DNA of 64,000 bases from the NCBI RefSeq assembly GCF_000284515.1, contig NC_017668.1:1426001-1490000 (forward strand), in the 5' to 3' direction. A program made the position numbers and the translations under genes. How positions within the stretch are numbered: position 1 is the stretch's first letter; each line of letters begins with the position of its first letter. Source of the DNA: Halobacillus halophilus DSM 2266. GTDB taxonomy: Bacteria; Bacillota; Bacilli; Bacillales; Halobacillaceae. Shown one piece after another: positions 1-10,118 of this stretch. The notes beneath the pieces are model-generated. The model was not told where the DNA came from and searched no databases. It was given only the letters and a program-made list of their open reading frames with translations.

Positions 1-1744
1 ACATGTGGTCCAGTTCTTTTCCTGTAACAGCAAGATCCTCTTTCTCCATTAAGCCGATTTCTCGTCCAATCGCTTGAGCGGTTGTTTTGTGATCGCCGGT
101 AATCATAATGGGGCGAATACCTGCTTGTTTGGCTTGGGCAATAGAATCATAGACCTCTTCCCGTGGAGGGTCCATCATTGCCGTTAAACCGACCAATACG
201 AAGTCCTTCTCATCGTCATGAGTAATGTCTTCTGTTCCGTCTGGTAAAGGTTTGTAACCGAGTGCTAATACCCGGAGGGCCTGCTTTGAAAAATCCTCAT
301 TTGCTTTTCTGAAACGATCGATCATATCCTCTGTTAGAGTCTGTTCTTCTCCATCTACTAACACGTAGCTTGCGCGGTCGAACATCACATCAGGACCACC
401 CTTCGAAAGCATCAGGGTATTTTCATCCATCTGATGAACCGTGGACATCAACTTGCGCTCAGAATCAAATGGTAATTCTGCTATACGTGGATAAAGGTCT
501 TGTATTTGTTCATACCCCGCTGTATGCTCGTTAGCGAATTGAATGAGCGCAATCTCTGTCGGATCTCCTACTTCTTGCTTATCCTGATTGATATACGAGT
601 CATTACAAAGGGTGCCGATTTGAACAAGCAGTTGTTCTGCTTTATCCCAATTCGCATCGTCTTCTGGTAAGCTCTCCCTTGGATGTAACGGTAAGAAGTA
701 ATCGGTGACCGTCATTTTATTTTGCGTTAAGGTTCCGGTCTTGTCTGTACATATAATACTCGTCGAACCTAATGTCTCTACCGCAGGAAGTTTGCGGATG
801 ATAGCATGTTGTTTTGCCATTTTATTTGTTCCAACAGAAAGGACGATCGTCACGATGGATTGGAGCGCTTCAGGAATCGCAGCAACTGCAATGGCCACTG
901 AGAACATAAGAGCATTGATCAAGGCTGTTGTGGTATCTGTTTCGCCATCACCAAACCAAATACGGGCTGCTTGAACAGCAAAAATGAGCACACAAAGAAT
1001 GAGAATCCCGATGCCAAGCCTCTTACTAAAGACATTTAAGTTACGTTGCAATGGTGTCTCTTTTTGTTCTGCCGAAGAGAGCATGTCAGCTATTTTACCA
1101 ACCTCTGTTTCTTCGCCTGTCCCTGTGACGACAAACGTACCACGACCGTATACAACGAGGGAACTGCTAAATACCATATTACGCTGGTCACCAAGTGTTA
1201 CTTCTTCTTCAATGACTTCTGGCGATTTCTCTACCGCTTCTGACTCGCCCGTTAACATCCCTTCATTCGCTTTTAACGAGCCGCTTTCTAATACACGTCC
1301 GTCCGCAGGAACGTAATCGCCGGCTTCCAGATACACTAGATCTCCCATCACAAGCTCCCTGGCCTCTATCGTTTGCTTCACCCCATCCCGCATCACGTTT
1401 GCCTCAGGAGCTGACAAATCCCTTAAAGATTCAAGGGAGCTTTCTGCTTTCCTCGTTTGCACGACACTAATGACCGAGTTAATAAGCAATACCAGGAAAA
1501 TAATCAGCGATTCTACGATCTCACCAATGATGATTTGCACACCGGCTGCTGCCAGTAGGACGACAACCATTGGATCTTTGAACGTCTCGATAAAGAGTTT
1601 CCAGGTAGGCACTCTTTCTTTGTTTTCCAGTTCATTATAACCATCACGCTGCAGCCTTGTTTGCACTTCGTCACTGGTTAAGCCTTCCTTTGTGGAATTG
1701 GTTTCTCTTAGTATGTCTGAAGTGCTTTGTTGATAATACTCCAT
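1..1744 (-). CDS. Cation-translocating P-type ATPase (Ca2+-type, P2A-like), 3' end outside window
   Basis: The reading frame opens at an ATG at 1744 (MEYYQQS...) behind an AGGAGG motif and stays open to the window edge, giving at least 581 residues of a protein usually near 900. In order: an N-terminal cation ATPase domain, two early membrane segments, the actuator motif TGES (MLTGESEAVEK), the membrane motif IPEAL, the phosphorylation motif DKTGTLT and the start of the nucleotide-binding domain. P2A enzymes pump Ca2+ (sometimes Mn2+) out of the cytoplasm using an aspartyl-phosphate intermediate. IPEAL in place of the common IPEGL is typical of a Bacillaceae subgroup as I recall it. The substrate is inferred from family, not shown. 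The gene diverges from the SulP gene downstream. Confidence 0.9.
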   Translation of the reverse strand, partial: MEYYQQSTSDILRETNSTKEGLTSDEVQTRLQRDGYNELENKERVPTWKLFIETFKDPMVVVLLAAAGVQIIIGEIVESLIIFLVLLINSVISVVQTRKAESSLESLRDLSAPEANVMRDGVKQTIEARELVMGDLVYLEAGDYVPADGRVLESGSLKANEGMLTGESEAVEKSPEVIEEEVTLGDQRNMVFSSSLVVYGRGTFVVTGTGEETEVGKIADMLSSAEQKETPLQRNLNVFSKRLGIGILILCVLIFAVQAARIWFGDGETDTTTALINALMFSVAIAVAAIPEALQSIVTIVLSVGTNKMAKQHAIIRKLPAVETLGSTSIICTDKTGTLTQNKMTVTDYFLPLHPRESLPEDDANWDKAEQLLVQIGTLCNDSYINQDKQEVGDPTEIALIQFANEHTAGYEQIQDLYPRIAELPFDSERKLMSTVHQMDENTLMLSKGGPDVMFDRASYVLVDGEEQTLTEDMIDRFRKANEDFSKQALRVLALGYKPLPDGTEDITHDDEKDFVLVGLTAMMDPPREEVYDSIAQAKQAGIRPIMITGDHKTTAQAIGREIGLMEKEDLAVTGKELDHM

Positions 1745-2324
1745 CTCATTCCTCCTCTGCGTTCTTTTCCTATTTGCATCCTTTAAAATAATTAAAAGCT
1801 TATCAACGAGAACATGATTCAAGTCAATAACTTCCAACCGTAACGTTTCGATTTCTATGGTGTATCCCTTTTTAAAAGTGTCTCCTAATTCATTTGTAAT
1901 TAATCCGCCTCGTAGTATGAAAACCTGGATTTTCGAAACGGTCCTCTACTAATGCAAAATAACGGAGAAAGATAGGAACAGTTAATTGACCATCCACCGA
2001 CCTAGAATCGTTGTCACGTCGTGCAATTTCCCCTAATTCTTAGTTGCTTCAAGCTATGATGGTCCGAACGAACGATCACCTCGTTCACATCTACAAGGGT
2101 TGATTATTTCGACGACCATAGGAAAGAAAACCCTTTTCTAAATCCCCAATTTTCTAAGTGGCAGTTGCTCACTCGACCGATCCAGATCTTAGGAGTAATA
2201 TAGTTGCTTTTAATACAGTAATGTTTATAATATACCTATAGGGGTATTTGGGAAATCCTTATGAGGTGCCCTAAAGGAAGAGTATGAGAATACCTTCCGG
2301 GAGATAAGATAGTATAGGAACACC
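1745..2324. other. Intergenic region between divergent ATPase and SulP genes
   Basis: This 580-base stretch holds no convincing gene. It must carry the promoters of both divergent genes. The only clear site is the CsoR/CstR-like palindrome at 2232-2247, listed separately. Confidence 0.5.
2232..2247. promoter_or_regulatory. CsoR/CstR-like operator upstream of the SulP gene
   Basis: The 16-mer ATACCTATAGGGGTAT is an interrupted palindrome (ATACC, six bases, GGTAT). This is the shape of operators bound by CsoR-family repressors, including the persulfide sensor CstR. It lies about 80 bases upstream of the SulP start. CstR-type control of a sulfur-anion transporter would make sense, but no csoR/cstR gene is in the window, so the regulator is inferred. 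Confidence 0.45.
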
Positions 2325-4037
2325 ATGTCTGACATAAGAAATTCCTGTCACAAAAAGGAAACTGAAGAGGATGTGATCATCATGTTCAACAAAAAAAAGT
2401 TTCAAAATCACTGGCTTTTCAACTATGAGAAGCGACATTTGAAAAACGACTTTTCAGCCGGGCTGATTGTGGCAATCATGCTTATTCCTCAGGGAATGGC
2501 CTATTCGATGCTCGCCGGATTACCTCCGGTGATCGGTCTTTACGCTTCCACCATTCCTCTAATCATATACGCGCTGCTGGGCTCTTCTAAGCAACTCGCC
2601 GTTGGGCCGGTTGCAATGGTATCACTCCTGGTACTGTCCGGGGTATCGACAATGGCAGAGCCCGGGTCCGGAGAGTATATTTCCCTTGTTCTCCTGCTAT
2701 CATTGATGGTGGGTGTGATTCAACTCTCGATGGGACTGCTGCGATTAGGATTTGTCGTGAATTTCCTCTCCCATGCGGTCATCAGTGGTTTCACTTCGGC
2801 TGCTGCTTTAATCATCGGTTTGAGTCAGCTGAAGAACCTTATCGGTGTCGATCTTGCAGGTCAAAAGAACATATTCATTATAATGTCAGATGCGGTTACG
2901 AGAATATCAGAAATCAACTGGACGACCTTTGCGATAGGGATCGGGAGCATTCTGCTGCTTGTCATTTTCAAAAAGAAAGCCCCGCAATTCCCAGCTCCGC
3001 TTGTCGTAGTTGTCGCAAGCACGCTTCTCGTCTATTTTTTCAAACTTGAGGAGCGGGGGGTCAGTATTATAAAGGATGTACCGGATGGTCTGCCGGCCCT
3101 GAGTGTTCCAGCATTCAATATGGATTCCGTAATGGCTCTACTTCCGATTGCTCTGACTATTTCGTTCGTGGGCTTCATGGAATCTATCGCAGTAGCAAAA
3201 GCCATTGCATCAAAAGAAAAATACAAAGTGGATTCAAACCAGGAGCTTACAGGCCTTGGTGCGGCTAACATTGTCGGTTCGTTCTTTTCCGCTTCGCCTG
3301 TCACAGGCGGGTTTTCACGTACAGCCGTGAACTATCAGGCAGGGGCTAAATCAGGACTTGCCTCTATTATTACAGCCGTACTCATCATGATAACCCTTCT
3401 TTTCTTTACGGGCTTGTTTTATTACCTGCCGAATGCCGTGCTTGCGGCAATCATCATGGTGGCTGTATTCGGACTCATTAATGTGAAAGAAGCGAAACAC
3501 CTGTTCCGTATTAAGAAATCAGATGGCTGGATTCTCGTTCTTACTTTTGTAGCAACACTCGTGACAGGGATTGAATCAGGGATTCTGATCGGTGCTGGAG
3601 CGGCTCTCTTGTTGTTCATCTGGAACAGCGCCTACCCTCATACAGCCGTGCTTGGCTACGTGCAGGAAGAAGGAGTTTACCGAAACGTAAAACGTTACCC
3701 TGAGGCGCTCGAGCATACGGATACGCTCATCTTTCGAATGGATGCCTCGCTGTACTTTGCCAATTTCGCTTTTATGGAAGAAAAAATCAGGAACATCCTC
3801 GGAGACCGCCCGGAGGTAACGAAAGTCATTCTCGACTTCTCCGGAGTGAACCGGATGGATGGGGTCGCTGTGGACGAACTGGAGAAATTGATCGATGAAT
3901 ACGACGAAGCCGGTGTGCACATACATCTGGCTCAGGTGAAAGGTCCGGTCCGTGATTTGCTGGAACGTGCAAGCTGGGAGGAAAAGTACGGAGAACGCAT
4001 TACACATCCCCAGGTCAAAGAAGCAGTCAGTTATTAA
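2325..4037 (+). CDS. SulP family inorganic anion transporter with STAS domain
   Basis: 570 residues. An N-terminal sulfate-transporter membrane domain carries the family signature LIPQGMAYSMLAGLPP near residues 50-65 and about 10-12 hydrophobic segments to about residue 430. A C-terminal STAS domain follows, with the DFSGVNRMDG motif near 505-515. SulP proteins move sulfate, bicarbonate or related anions; the substrate cannot be told from sequence. An internal ATG at 2382 (MFNKKKF...) fits the usual family N-terminus better, but its AGAGG lies 11 bases away; the 2325 start has AGGA five bases upstream. A CsoR/CstR-like site precedes it and a strong terminator follows. A second, different SulP gene lies at 30.1-31.5 kb. 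Confidence 0.9.
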   Translation: MSDIRNSCHKKETEEDVIIMFNKKKFQNHWLFNYEKRHLKNDFSAGLIVAIMLIPQGMAYSMLAGLPPVIGLYASTIPLIIYALLGSSKQLAVGPVAMVSLLVLSGVSTMAEPGSGEYISLVLLLSLMVGVIQLSMGLLRLGFVVNFLSHAVISGFTSAAALIIGLSQLKNLIGVDLAGQKNIFIIMSDAVTRISEINWTTFAIGIGSILLLVIFKKKAPQFPAPLVVVVASTLLVYFFKLEERGVSIIKDVPDGLPALSVPAFNMDSVMALLPIALTISFVGFMESIAVAKAIASKEKYKVDSNQELTGLGAANIVGSFFSASPVTGGFSRTAVNYQAGAKSGLASIITAVLIMITLLFFTGLFYYLPNAVLAAIIMVAVFGLINVKEAKHLFRIKKSDGWILVLTFVATLVTGIESGILIGAGAALLLFIWNSAYPHTAVLGYVQEEGVYRNVKRYPEALEHTDTLIFRMDASLYFANFAFMEEKIRNILGDRPEVTKVILDFSGVNRMDGVAVDELEKLIDEYDEAGVHIHLAQVKGPVRDLLERASWEEKYGERITHPQVKEAVSY

Positions 4038-4046
4038 GAAGCGGAA

Positions 4047-4084
4047 AGCCCGCCAATTATAAAATGGCGGGCTGGCTTTTTACT
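4047..4084 (+). terminator. Rho-independent terminator after SulP gene
   Basis: Perfect 9-bp stem (AGCCCGCCA / TGGCGGGCT) around a 9-base loop, with a T-rich tail, ten bases past the stop codon. Confidence 0.9.
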
Positions 4085-4353
4085 ATATCAAGAATCAATT
4101 TGTGGAGACTTTTACAATCGTTGCGGGACCGGCTATGGTAATCGTCATCGTTCCGTTTATGTTGTACAAAAATAAGGGGGCTTTTTTACTTTCATTGGTT
4201 TTTACGAGATGTAAGGCGTCTTACAGTTCTGTTTTCATAAAACCTATATAATAGAAGGAAATAAGTCGAGGTTGAAGCTTGGGAGGGGGAAAGTTGCTGT
4301 CCCAGCCCCTATTTTTCTAAAAATGTCTACTAACTGAAGTAAGGAGCTTGATG

Positions 4354-4596
4354 ATGAATGTCTTCTATATTATGGATGGATGCGGCGTATGTGCACAGGC
4401 GATGCACCATTAAAATCAAAAAGAAATCGATTATAAAATAGGCAATATCTTAGAAGAAACCAGCGCCAGGAAAGATTTAAAGGACTTAATCGGTGAAGTA
4501 CACACCCCTGTATTGGTAAATGACAAGGGAATATGGAAGGGACGGGGCTGTTATGTCTTTGCTGATAAACGACGGTTCATGCCTTCATCCGTTTAG
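4354..4596 (+). pseudogene. Glutaredoxin-like small thiol protein, interrupted by a TAA stop
   Basis: An ATG behind AAGGAG opens a frame starting MNVFYIMDGCGVCAQAM, with a CxxC redox motif. A TAA follows after 16 codons (4402-4404). Past it the same frame continues for 64 more codons with the expected features (ETSARKDLKDLIGEV, then TPVLV with the likely cis-proline, then GCYVF) to a TAG at 4594. The paralogue at 23953-24174 reads through the equivalent position with sense codons. The upstream leader (about 4243-4350) is also conserved between the copies. It is therefore a one-stop pseudogene, or a very short peptide if only the first 16 codons are used. Confidence 0.7.
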
Positions 4597-4660
4597 AAGT
4601 AGGGAGAATTTAAAATTCACTGCCTCGATCTCCATAATAAAGGGCAATAAGCTTAATAAC

Positions 4661-4702
4661 TAAAAACCCGGCGGAAAAAGGGATATTCCGCCGGGTTTTT
4701 AG
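4661..4702. terminator. Bidirectional terminator
   Basis: Stem TAAAAACCCGGCGGAA / TTCCGCCGGGTTTTTA, perfect over 16 bp with A and T runs on the two sides. It can end transcription from the left (glutaredoxin-like remnant) and from the minus-strand dehydrogenase at 4799-6133. Confidence 0.85.
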
Positions 4703-4798
4703 TTTCTGAAACTATTTCATGAAGTTATGGTTACTCTGGGAAGAGTCGACTTTGATACCATACTCCTTGGTAATTAAACAGACATGATCCCTTTTTAC

Positions 4799-6133
4799 TT
4801 AGAGATTCCACAAGGTAATGTCCTCTCCAAGCTCATTTTGGGTTAAGGCACCTTTAATATCCATAATGATTCCTTTTCCATCCTTTAATAAACGTTGAAA
4901 AGTACTTACAGGAAGGCTGGTGAAAAATTTATGAGGGACGGCTAAAATCAATACATCAGATTCTTCTAGTTGGTGTAAATCTTTTAACTCATCCTTAAAG
5001 TGGTTATGGTCAACGTGAGGGTCGCACACCTGGACATTTACATCTAAATCCTTTAGTTTTTCTACTATTTCAAGAGCTTTAGAATTTCTTGTGTCTGGAA
5101 GATTCTGTTTGAATGTAACTCCTAGAACGGTAATGGTGAGGTCTTTTAAATTCTTTTTATGAATCGTCATTTGTTCCAACAACGTCTTTACAATATATTC
5201 TGGCATGTAATCGTTTATTTCCCTTGCTGATTCAATAAATTTCGGGGTATATCCGACTGATTTCGATTTATGAATTAAGTAGTAGGGATCGACTCCTATA
5301 CAGTGCCCCCCAACCAGACCTGGATAAAATGGATTGAAATTCCATTTTGTTGAGGCAGCTTTAATGGCTTCATGCGTATTGATTCCCAATTTATTGAATA
5401 TTATTGAAATCTCATTCATAAATGCGATATTAATATCTCTTTGTGTATTCTCTATAATTTTAGAAGCCTCGGCAACTTTAATGGAGGCTGCTTTATACAC
5501 TTCAGCAGTAATCACACGTTGGTAGATCGAATAGATAGTGTCTAATGTTTCTTTATCTTGAGCAGCTACGATTTTATTAATGGTTTGAAATGTATGGTCC
5601 TTATCTCCGGGGTTTATTCTTTCTGGAGAATACCCTACGTGAAAGTCAGATCCTGCTTCTAAACCTGATTCTCGCTCAAGGATCGGGAGACACACTTCCT
5701 CTGTTGCTCCTGGAAAAACGGTCGATTCATATACAACAATTGTCCCTGGGGAAAGGTTTTTCCCCAGAACTGTGGAGGCTTGCTTTAAGTAAGTCAAATC
5801 CGGCTCTTGGTTGACTGAGATTGGCGTTGGGACTGCTACTATTATGAAGTTACAGGCTCCCAGATCTTTTTCGTTCGATGTAAATTTAATACGTGCTTCT
5901 CTTAATTGTTCTTCAGAAATTTCTTTAGTATAGTCATAAAACTGGTTTAAAGAACTAATTCTAGCTTCATTAATATCATATCCAATGACCTTGTATTCTT
6001 TAGAAAATCCTATGGCTACAGGCAGACCTACATAACCGAGTCCTACTACCCCTATAACTTGAGTGGAATCGGCACTATCCATTCTATTTATAGTCATATC
6101 ATTTTTATCTTTCTCATTGCTCTCATATGACAT
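4799..6133 (-). CDS. Nucleotide sugar 6-dehydrogenase (UDP-GlcNAc/ManNAc dehydrogenase type, WbpA-like)
   Basis: 444 residues. A Rossmann NAD site GVVGLGYVGLPVA lies near residues 28-40, and the catalytic-cysteine motif GGHCIGVDPYYL near 274-285. The C-terminal UDP-binding domain includes GVTFKQNLPDTRNSKALEI. These mark the UDP-glucose/UDP-ManNAc dehydrogenase superfamily, in the branch that oxidises C6 of UDP-N-acetylhexosamines. The start has AAGGGA eight bases upstream. It is transcribed divergently from an aminotransferase, oxidoreductase and acetyltransferase operon. Together these match the four activities of WbpA, WbpB, WbpE and WbpD, which make UDP-2,3-diacetamido-2,3-dideoxy-glucuronate. 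UDP-GlcNAc as substrate is inferred from this context. Confidence 0.9.
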   Translation of the reverse strand: MSYESNEKDKNDMTINRMDSADSTQVIGVVGLGYVGLPVAIGFSKEYKVIGYDINEARISSLNQFYDYTKEISEEQLREARIKFTSNEKDLGACNFIIVAVPTPISVNQEPDLTYLKQASTVLGKNLSPGTIVVYESTVFPGATEEVCLPILERESGLEAGSDFHVGYSPERINPGDKDHTFQTINKIVAAQDKETLDTIYSIYQRVITAEVYKAASIKVAEASKIIENTQRDINIAFMNEISIIFNKLGINTHEAIKAASTKWNFNPFYPGLVGGHCIGVDPYYLIHKSKSVGYTPKFIESAREINDYMPEYIVKTLLEQMTIHKKNLKDLTITVLGVTFKQNLPDTRNSKALEIVEKLKDLDVNVQVCDPHVDHNHFKDELKDLHQLEESDVLILAVPHKFFTSLPVSTFQRLLKDGKGIIMDIKGALTQNELGEDITLWNL

Positions 6134-6300
6134 ATTTTAGTTCCCTTCATAAATCCTGATGTACTTTTTTTATATGCCATCCATCCAAAGGGGTTACAAG
6201 AGATCAACCACTGTATGTTCTATAAATAATCGGAACAGTTGGGCGGTTTCAAAATAAATTAATACAGTATGGATGGAATATGGATAAGGGAGTTTTTGCG

Positions 6301-7413
6301 ATGATTCCTTTAATTAGTTTAAAAAAGCAATACGAAGTAATCGAAGCTGAGTTAATGGATGAAATGAGAAAGGTTCTGCGAAGCGGTCAATATATTTTAG
6401 GACCGAAAGTAAAGCAGTTAGAAGAGACCGTTGCGGAAAAATTAGGCGTGGTAAGTGCAGTTGCTGTGGCCAATGGTACAGATGCTTTAATACTTACGCT
6501 TGACGCTTATGACATAGGGGAGGGGGATGAAGTCATCACCACTCCATTCACTTTTTTTTCTACAGCCGAAGCTATTTCAAGAGTAGGTGCAAAACCCGTA
6601 TTTGCAGATGTCGATCCTCAGACATATACGATTTGTCCAAATAAAATTAAAGAAAAAATAACTTCTTCTACGAAAGCGATCATTCCTGTGCATCTGTTTG
6701 GCCAATGTGCCGATATGGATGAAATCAATCGAATAGCTCGTGAGCGTGACCTGCTTGTAATCGAAGACGCCTGTCAGGCATATGGTTCAACGTACAAAGG
6801 GAAACCAGCAGGCAGTCTAGGGGACGCGGGTTGTTTCTCATTTTTTCCGACAAAGAACCTCGGCACCTTAGGAGATGGGGGGATGGTTACTACATCTGAT
6901 ACCCAATTAGCCCAAAAGATTCATTCCTTGAGGGTACATGGCAGCATTCAAAAATACCATCATCAAAACATTGGTTATAACAGTCGTCTGGATGAGCTGC
7001 ATGCGGCCATTTTGCTGGTGGGGTTGCGACATATTGACCAGTGGAATAAACAGAGAATTGCTTTAGGAGAACGCTACCATTATAAGCTTCAAGGAATTAA
7101 ACATATGAAACTGCCAAAGACAGCTGAGAACTGTCTGCATGTCTACCATTTATACTGTATTGAATCTAAAAATCGAAAACAAATCATTGAATACTTGCAA
7201 AAGAAAAACATCCAAACAGGGATTTATTATCCTTGCAGCCTTCACCTTCAGGAGGCATATCATCACTTAGGGTATCAAATGGGAGACTTTCCGATTGCTG
7301 AACGGCTGTCAGAAAGACTTTTCGCGGTACCGTTATATCCTTTTCTCAGTACCGAGGATCAGGATGCAGTCATTACTGCGTTACGTGAAAGTGAGGAATT
7401 ATTACAATGTTAA
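6301..7413 (+). CDS. DegT/DnrJ/EryC1 (WbpE-like) PLP-dependent sugar aminotransferase
   Basis: 370 residues from the ATG at 6301 (MIPLISLKKQY), chosen because AAGGGAG lies eight bases upstream and the family begins here. An in-frame ATG at 6280 would add seven residues with no ribosome site. Motifs: ANGTDALIL (PLP phosphate region), EDACQAYGSTYKG with the aspartate that pairs with the PLP ring, and SFFPTKNLGTLGDGGMV with the Schiff-base lysine. The family transfers an amino group from glutamate to a keto-sugar nucleotide. Its stop overlaps the next gene by 7 bases, so it is co-transcribed with the oxidoreductase and acetyltransferase. Likely role: aminating C3 of the 3-keto UDP-GlcNAc-uronate. 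Confidence 0.9.
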   Translation: MIPLISLKKQYEVIEAELMDEMRKVLRSGQYILGPKVKQLEETVAEKLGVVSAVAVANGTDALILTLDAYDIGEGDEVITTPFTFFSTAEAISRVGAKPVFADVDPQTYTICPNKIKEKITSSTKAIIPVHLFGQCADMDEINRIARERDLLVIEDACQAYGSTYKGKPAGSLGDAGCFSFFPTKNLGTLGDGGMVTTSDTQLAQKIHSLRVHGSIQKYHHQNIGYNSRLDELHAAILLVGLRHIDQWNKQRIALGERYHYKLQGIKHMKLPKTAENCLHVYHLYCIESKNRKQIIEYLQKKNIQTGIYYPCSLHLQEAYHHLGYQMGDFPIAERLSERLFAVPLYPFLSTEDQDAVITALRESEELLQC

Positions 7414-8495
7414 AGGCAGGGATAATTGGGTGCGGTAATATTTCTAAGAAACATTTAAAAACCATATCCAGGCTGGACAGCGTGGAGTTACATGCCGTGA
7501 GTGATGTGCAAAAAAGCAGGATGGAAGAAGCTGCTTCTTTTTATCGAGAAAATATTACTGACAACGCTCCTGTTAAACAGTACCAAGATTACCTGGACCT
7601 GATCCATGACTCTGAAATAGATATTATTATCATCACCGTAATATCAGGTCTACATGCAAAAATAGCCAAACAAGCACTTATAGAAAATAAACATGTGATC
7701 GTTGAAAAACCATTGGCTCTCTCTATTCGGGAGGCTGATGAAATAATAAAATTATCTCATTTAAAGCAAAAGAAAGTACTTGTGTGTCATCAACTAAGGT
7801 ATCGTCCTATCTTCTTGAAATTAAAAGAACTTCTGGAAAAAGGGACTCTTGGAAAGCCATATATGGGTGCGGTGTCTGCTAGAATTAATCGTTCCCAACA
7901 GTATTATGAATCAGCTGCATGGAGAGGAACCTGGGAGCATGATGGCGGAATGCTCATCAACCAGGGCATTCATTTAGTTGATTTACTCGTATGGTTATTA
8001 GGAGATATAGATACAGTTTATGGAGAAGTTGCAAGAAACAATGAGTTAAAGGAAATAGAGGATGTTGCCACAGGTGTTATCCATTTTAATAATAACGCTA
8101 AGGGCACGATTGAAGTGAACACCATTACTAAGCCGGCCACCCAGGGTTATTGCCTTTCTCTGTATTTTGAAAAAGGAACCATCATTCTTGGCGGCGCTGG
8201 ATTTGATAAGCTGGAGCATTGTTTTATAGAAGGTGAAGATCAACTTGTACGTGAATTAAAGGAAGCATGTAAGCAGAAAGATGAACAAATTTTAATGTAC
8301 CAAAATTTCATAGATTCTATCTTAAATCATACCTTATTAGTCGTGGATGCCTCAGAAGGAAAAAGAGCATTGGAAGTTATTTTTGCTTTGTACAAATCAA
8401 ATAATAATAGGCTGCCTGTTAAACTGCCATTGTTAAGTTTTTCTACGAAAGAAATGAAAGCCATCTCTTGTCATAAGGAGAAAATGGATGAGTGA
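7407..8495 (+). CDS. Gfo/Idh/MocA family oxidoreductase (WbpB-like)
   Basis: 362 residues. N-terminal NAD(P) motif [13 protein letters not shown] at residues 4-16, EKPLAL (catalytic Lys-Pro pair) near residue 100, and [21 protein letters not shown] with the family histidine near 180-200. The C-terminal domain is the usual alpha/beta sheet fold. It overlaps the aminotransferase at its start and the acetyltransferase at its end (ATGAGTGA), a tight operon. Between a PLP aminotransferase and a hexapeptide acetyltransferase, the probable job is oxidation of C3 of the UDP-sugar uronate before transamination, as WbpB does. Sugar specificity is inferred. Confidence 0.88.
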   Translation: MLKAGIIGCGNISKKHLKTISRLDSVELHAVSDVQKSRMEEAASFYRENITDNAPVKQYQDYLDLIHDSEIDIIIITVISGLHAKIAKQALIENKHVIVEKPLALSIREADEIIKLSHLKQKKVLVCHQLRYRPIFLKLKELLEKGTLGKPYMGAVSARINRSQQYYESAAWRGTWEHDGGMLINQGIHLVDLLVWLLGDIDTVYGEVARNNELKEIEDVATGVIHFNNNAKGTIEVNTITKPATQGYCLSLYFEKGTIILGGAGFDKLEHCFIEGEDQLVRELKEACKQKDEQILMYQNFIDSILNHTLLVVDASEGKRALEVIFALYKSNNNRLPVKLPLLSFSTKEMKAISCHKEKMDE

Positions 8496-9180
8496 CCCCA
8501 AAATAAAAGTAGGTAAAAATGTTTCGTTCGGTAAAAATGTTGTAGTGGAAGAGAATGTAAGCATTGGAGACGATGTAGTCATCGGACACAATGTAGTTAT
8601 TAAGAAAGATACTATTATCGGCAATAATGTACACATTAGCGATTTGACATTACTAGGCAGATCGCCAGGAAGTAATAAAAAGATGGCAAGAAAACCTTCC
8701 TCCACTTTACCTCCTTTAGTTATAGAAGAGGATGTGAGGATAGGGAGTAACTGTGTGATTTATAGAGGAGTTTCTATTAGGCAAGGGGTTTTCATCGGCG
8801 ACCTGGCCAGCGTTAGAGAAGAAGTATCTATTGGTAACGGCAGTGTTGTGGGCAGGAACGCGATCATTGAAAATAAAACCACTATAGGTGGAAACGTCGT
8901 TATTCAAACAGGCTCTTATATTACAGCCGATATGATTATAGAAGATGACGTGTTCATCGGGCCATGTATTTCTTCTTCCAATGATAAGTATATGGGGATG
9001 GGGAACTTTCATCATCAAGGTCCAACAATTAAAAGAGGAGCAAAAATAGGCAATAATGCTACCCTACTGCCTGCCATTGTTATAGGGGAGGGTGCAATAG
9101 TTGGAGCAGGAGCAGTCGTTACTAAAGATGTACCTGCTAGAGAGGTAGTCGTAGGTAACCCATCTAGACGAATAAAATAA
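8488..9180 (+). CDS. Left-handed beta-helix N-acetyltransferase (WbpD-like)
   Basis: 230 residues made almost entirely of hexapeptide repeats ([IV]-G-x-x-x-x), for example [15 protein letters not shown] near residues 24-38 and [18 protein letters not shown] near the C-terminus. The HHQG stretch resembles the acceptor-binding region of sugar N-acetyltransferases. Such enzymes are trimeric and use acetyl-CoA. AAGGAG sits upstream and the ATG overlaps the previous stop. It completes the four-step set for a 2,3-diacetamido-uronic acid nucleotide sugar. Acetyl as the acyl group is the family default, not proven. Confidence 0.88.
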   Translation: MSDPKIKVGKNVSFGKNVVVEENVSIGDDVVIGHNVVIKKDTIIGNNVHISDLTLLGRSPGSNKKMARKPSSTLPPLVIEEDVRIGSNCVIYRGVSIRQGVFIGDLASVREEVSIGNGSVVGRNAIIENKTTIGGNVVIQTGSYITADMIIEDDVFIGPCISSSNDKYMGMGNFHHQGPTIKRGAKIGNNATLLPAIVIGEGAIVGAGAVVTKDVPAREVVVGNPSRRIK

Positions 9181-9238
9181 AGTTAGTGCTAAAGTATTAA
9201 AACATGTAATTTTCACGTTTCGCAGCTTTTATCTTTTT

Positions 9239-9861
9239 GGCTCTGTTAAAGTTGATTGTTGATTATTCATAAGAGGCTTATTGCGCAATAGGGCCGGATT
9301 GTTGAAGACTCAGTTTCGAGATAAAGGGGGGGCCGTTACGAGATGAGGAGGTGGCTGGTGGGGAAATAACTCGCTTTCCTATGGGGGAACGGTGAGCTTC
9401 CTCGCTCGTTTCACTCCCTGCGGGATCTCACCTAGTTCCTTCTCCCATGGGAGTCTCGCCATTTCCCCACCAACCCAGCCAGGGGAGAATAACGAACCCT
9501 TCCAGAAAAGAGAATGCTCTCCTTCTAAATAGGTCCTAAATGCTTCTATGACAAGATTTTTCACATCGTTCTAGCATGAAAATAAACGCTTTATCCTATG
9601 CTTTTTTTCTCACCAAGCAAACGGTGTGTTAAGTGGTTTCGAGTTGCTGTTTCGGCAAGGTCCGGAGGGGGACGATGCAGACTCCTGCGGGATGAACATG
9701 ATCGGTGAGACCCCGCAGAGCTTGCTCGAGGAGGCTAAACACATGCCCGCGGAAAGCGAAATCGTCCCCCGAAGGACCTTTCGCTCAACAAATATCTCGA
9801 AATCAAGTCTTCCAGAAACGGGAGCTTTACTTTTAAATCAACACGGAAGTTTAACAGAGCT
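9239..9861 (+). mobile_element. MITE-like repeat, copy 1 (with 8-bp TSD)
   Basis: A 623-bp non-coding element. It begins GGCTCTGTTAAAGTT and ends with the imperfect inverse of that sequence. It is flanked by perfect 8-bp direct repeats ATCTTTTT (9231-9238 and 9862-9869), a target-site duplication. Inside are two GC-rich palindromic modules, A (about 9362-9467) and B (about 9657-9780), of a type I recall as common in Bacillaceae intergenic regions. Open frames here (9379-9564, 9626-9871, 9735-9920) lack ribosome sites and reflect the repeat. Confidence 0.8.
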
Positions 9862-10118
9862 ATCTTTTTAAGGAAGCTGGTTGAGCTGTATTTCCAGAGG
9901 CGAAAGATGGGGTTCTGCAAAATGTAAAGGTTTGTATGTGGAATAACATTTTTTAAAGATCACTTTCTTTAGTACTTACGGAACGCAAACCTGAATTTGT
10001 ATAACTAATCATATTCGGATTCATTATTATTTGGGTTGTTGGCGTCAATCGTTTAATAAGTCCAATCATGTTTATTTTTTGTGCATAACTTGATGTATTA
10101 GGAATGGGGGGTGATGAT
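9862..10118. other. Upstream region of the short collagen-like gene
   Basis: AT-rich. No gene seen. It contains GCATAACTTG at about 10083, loosely like a sporulation -10 element, but no supported -35. Confidence 0.3.

Noticed and set aside
9379-9920. Frames within MITE copy 1, and similar ones at 28195-28817, 32571-32906, 37509-37921 and 58093-58350
   Set aside because: They fall in the repeated non-coding element, differ between copies and lack ribosome sites.
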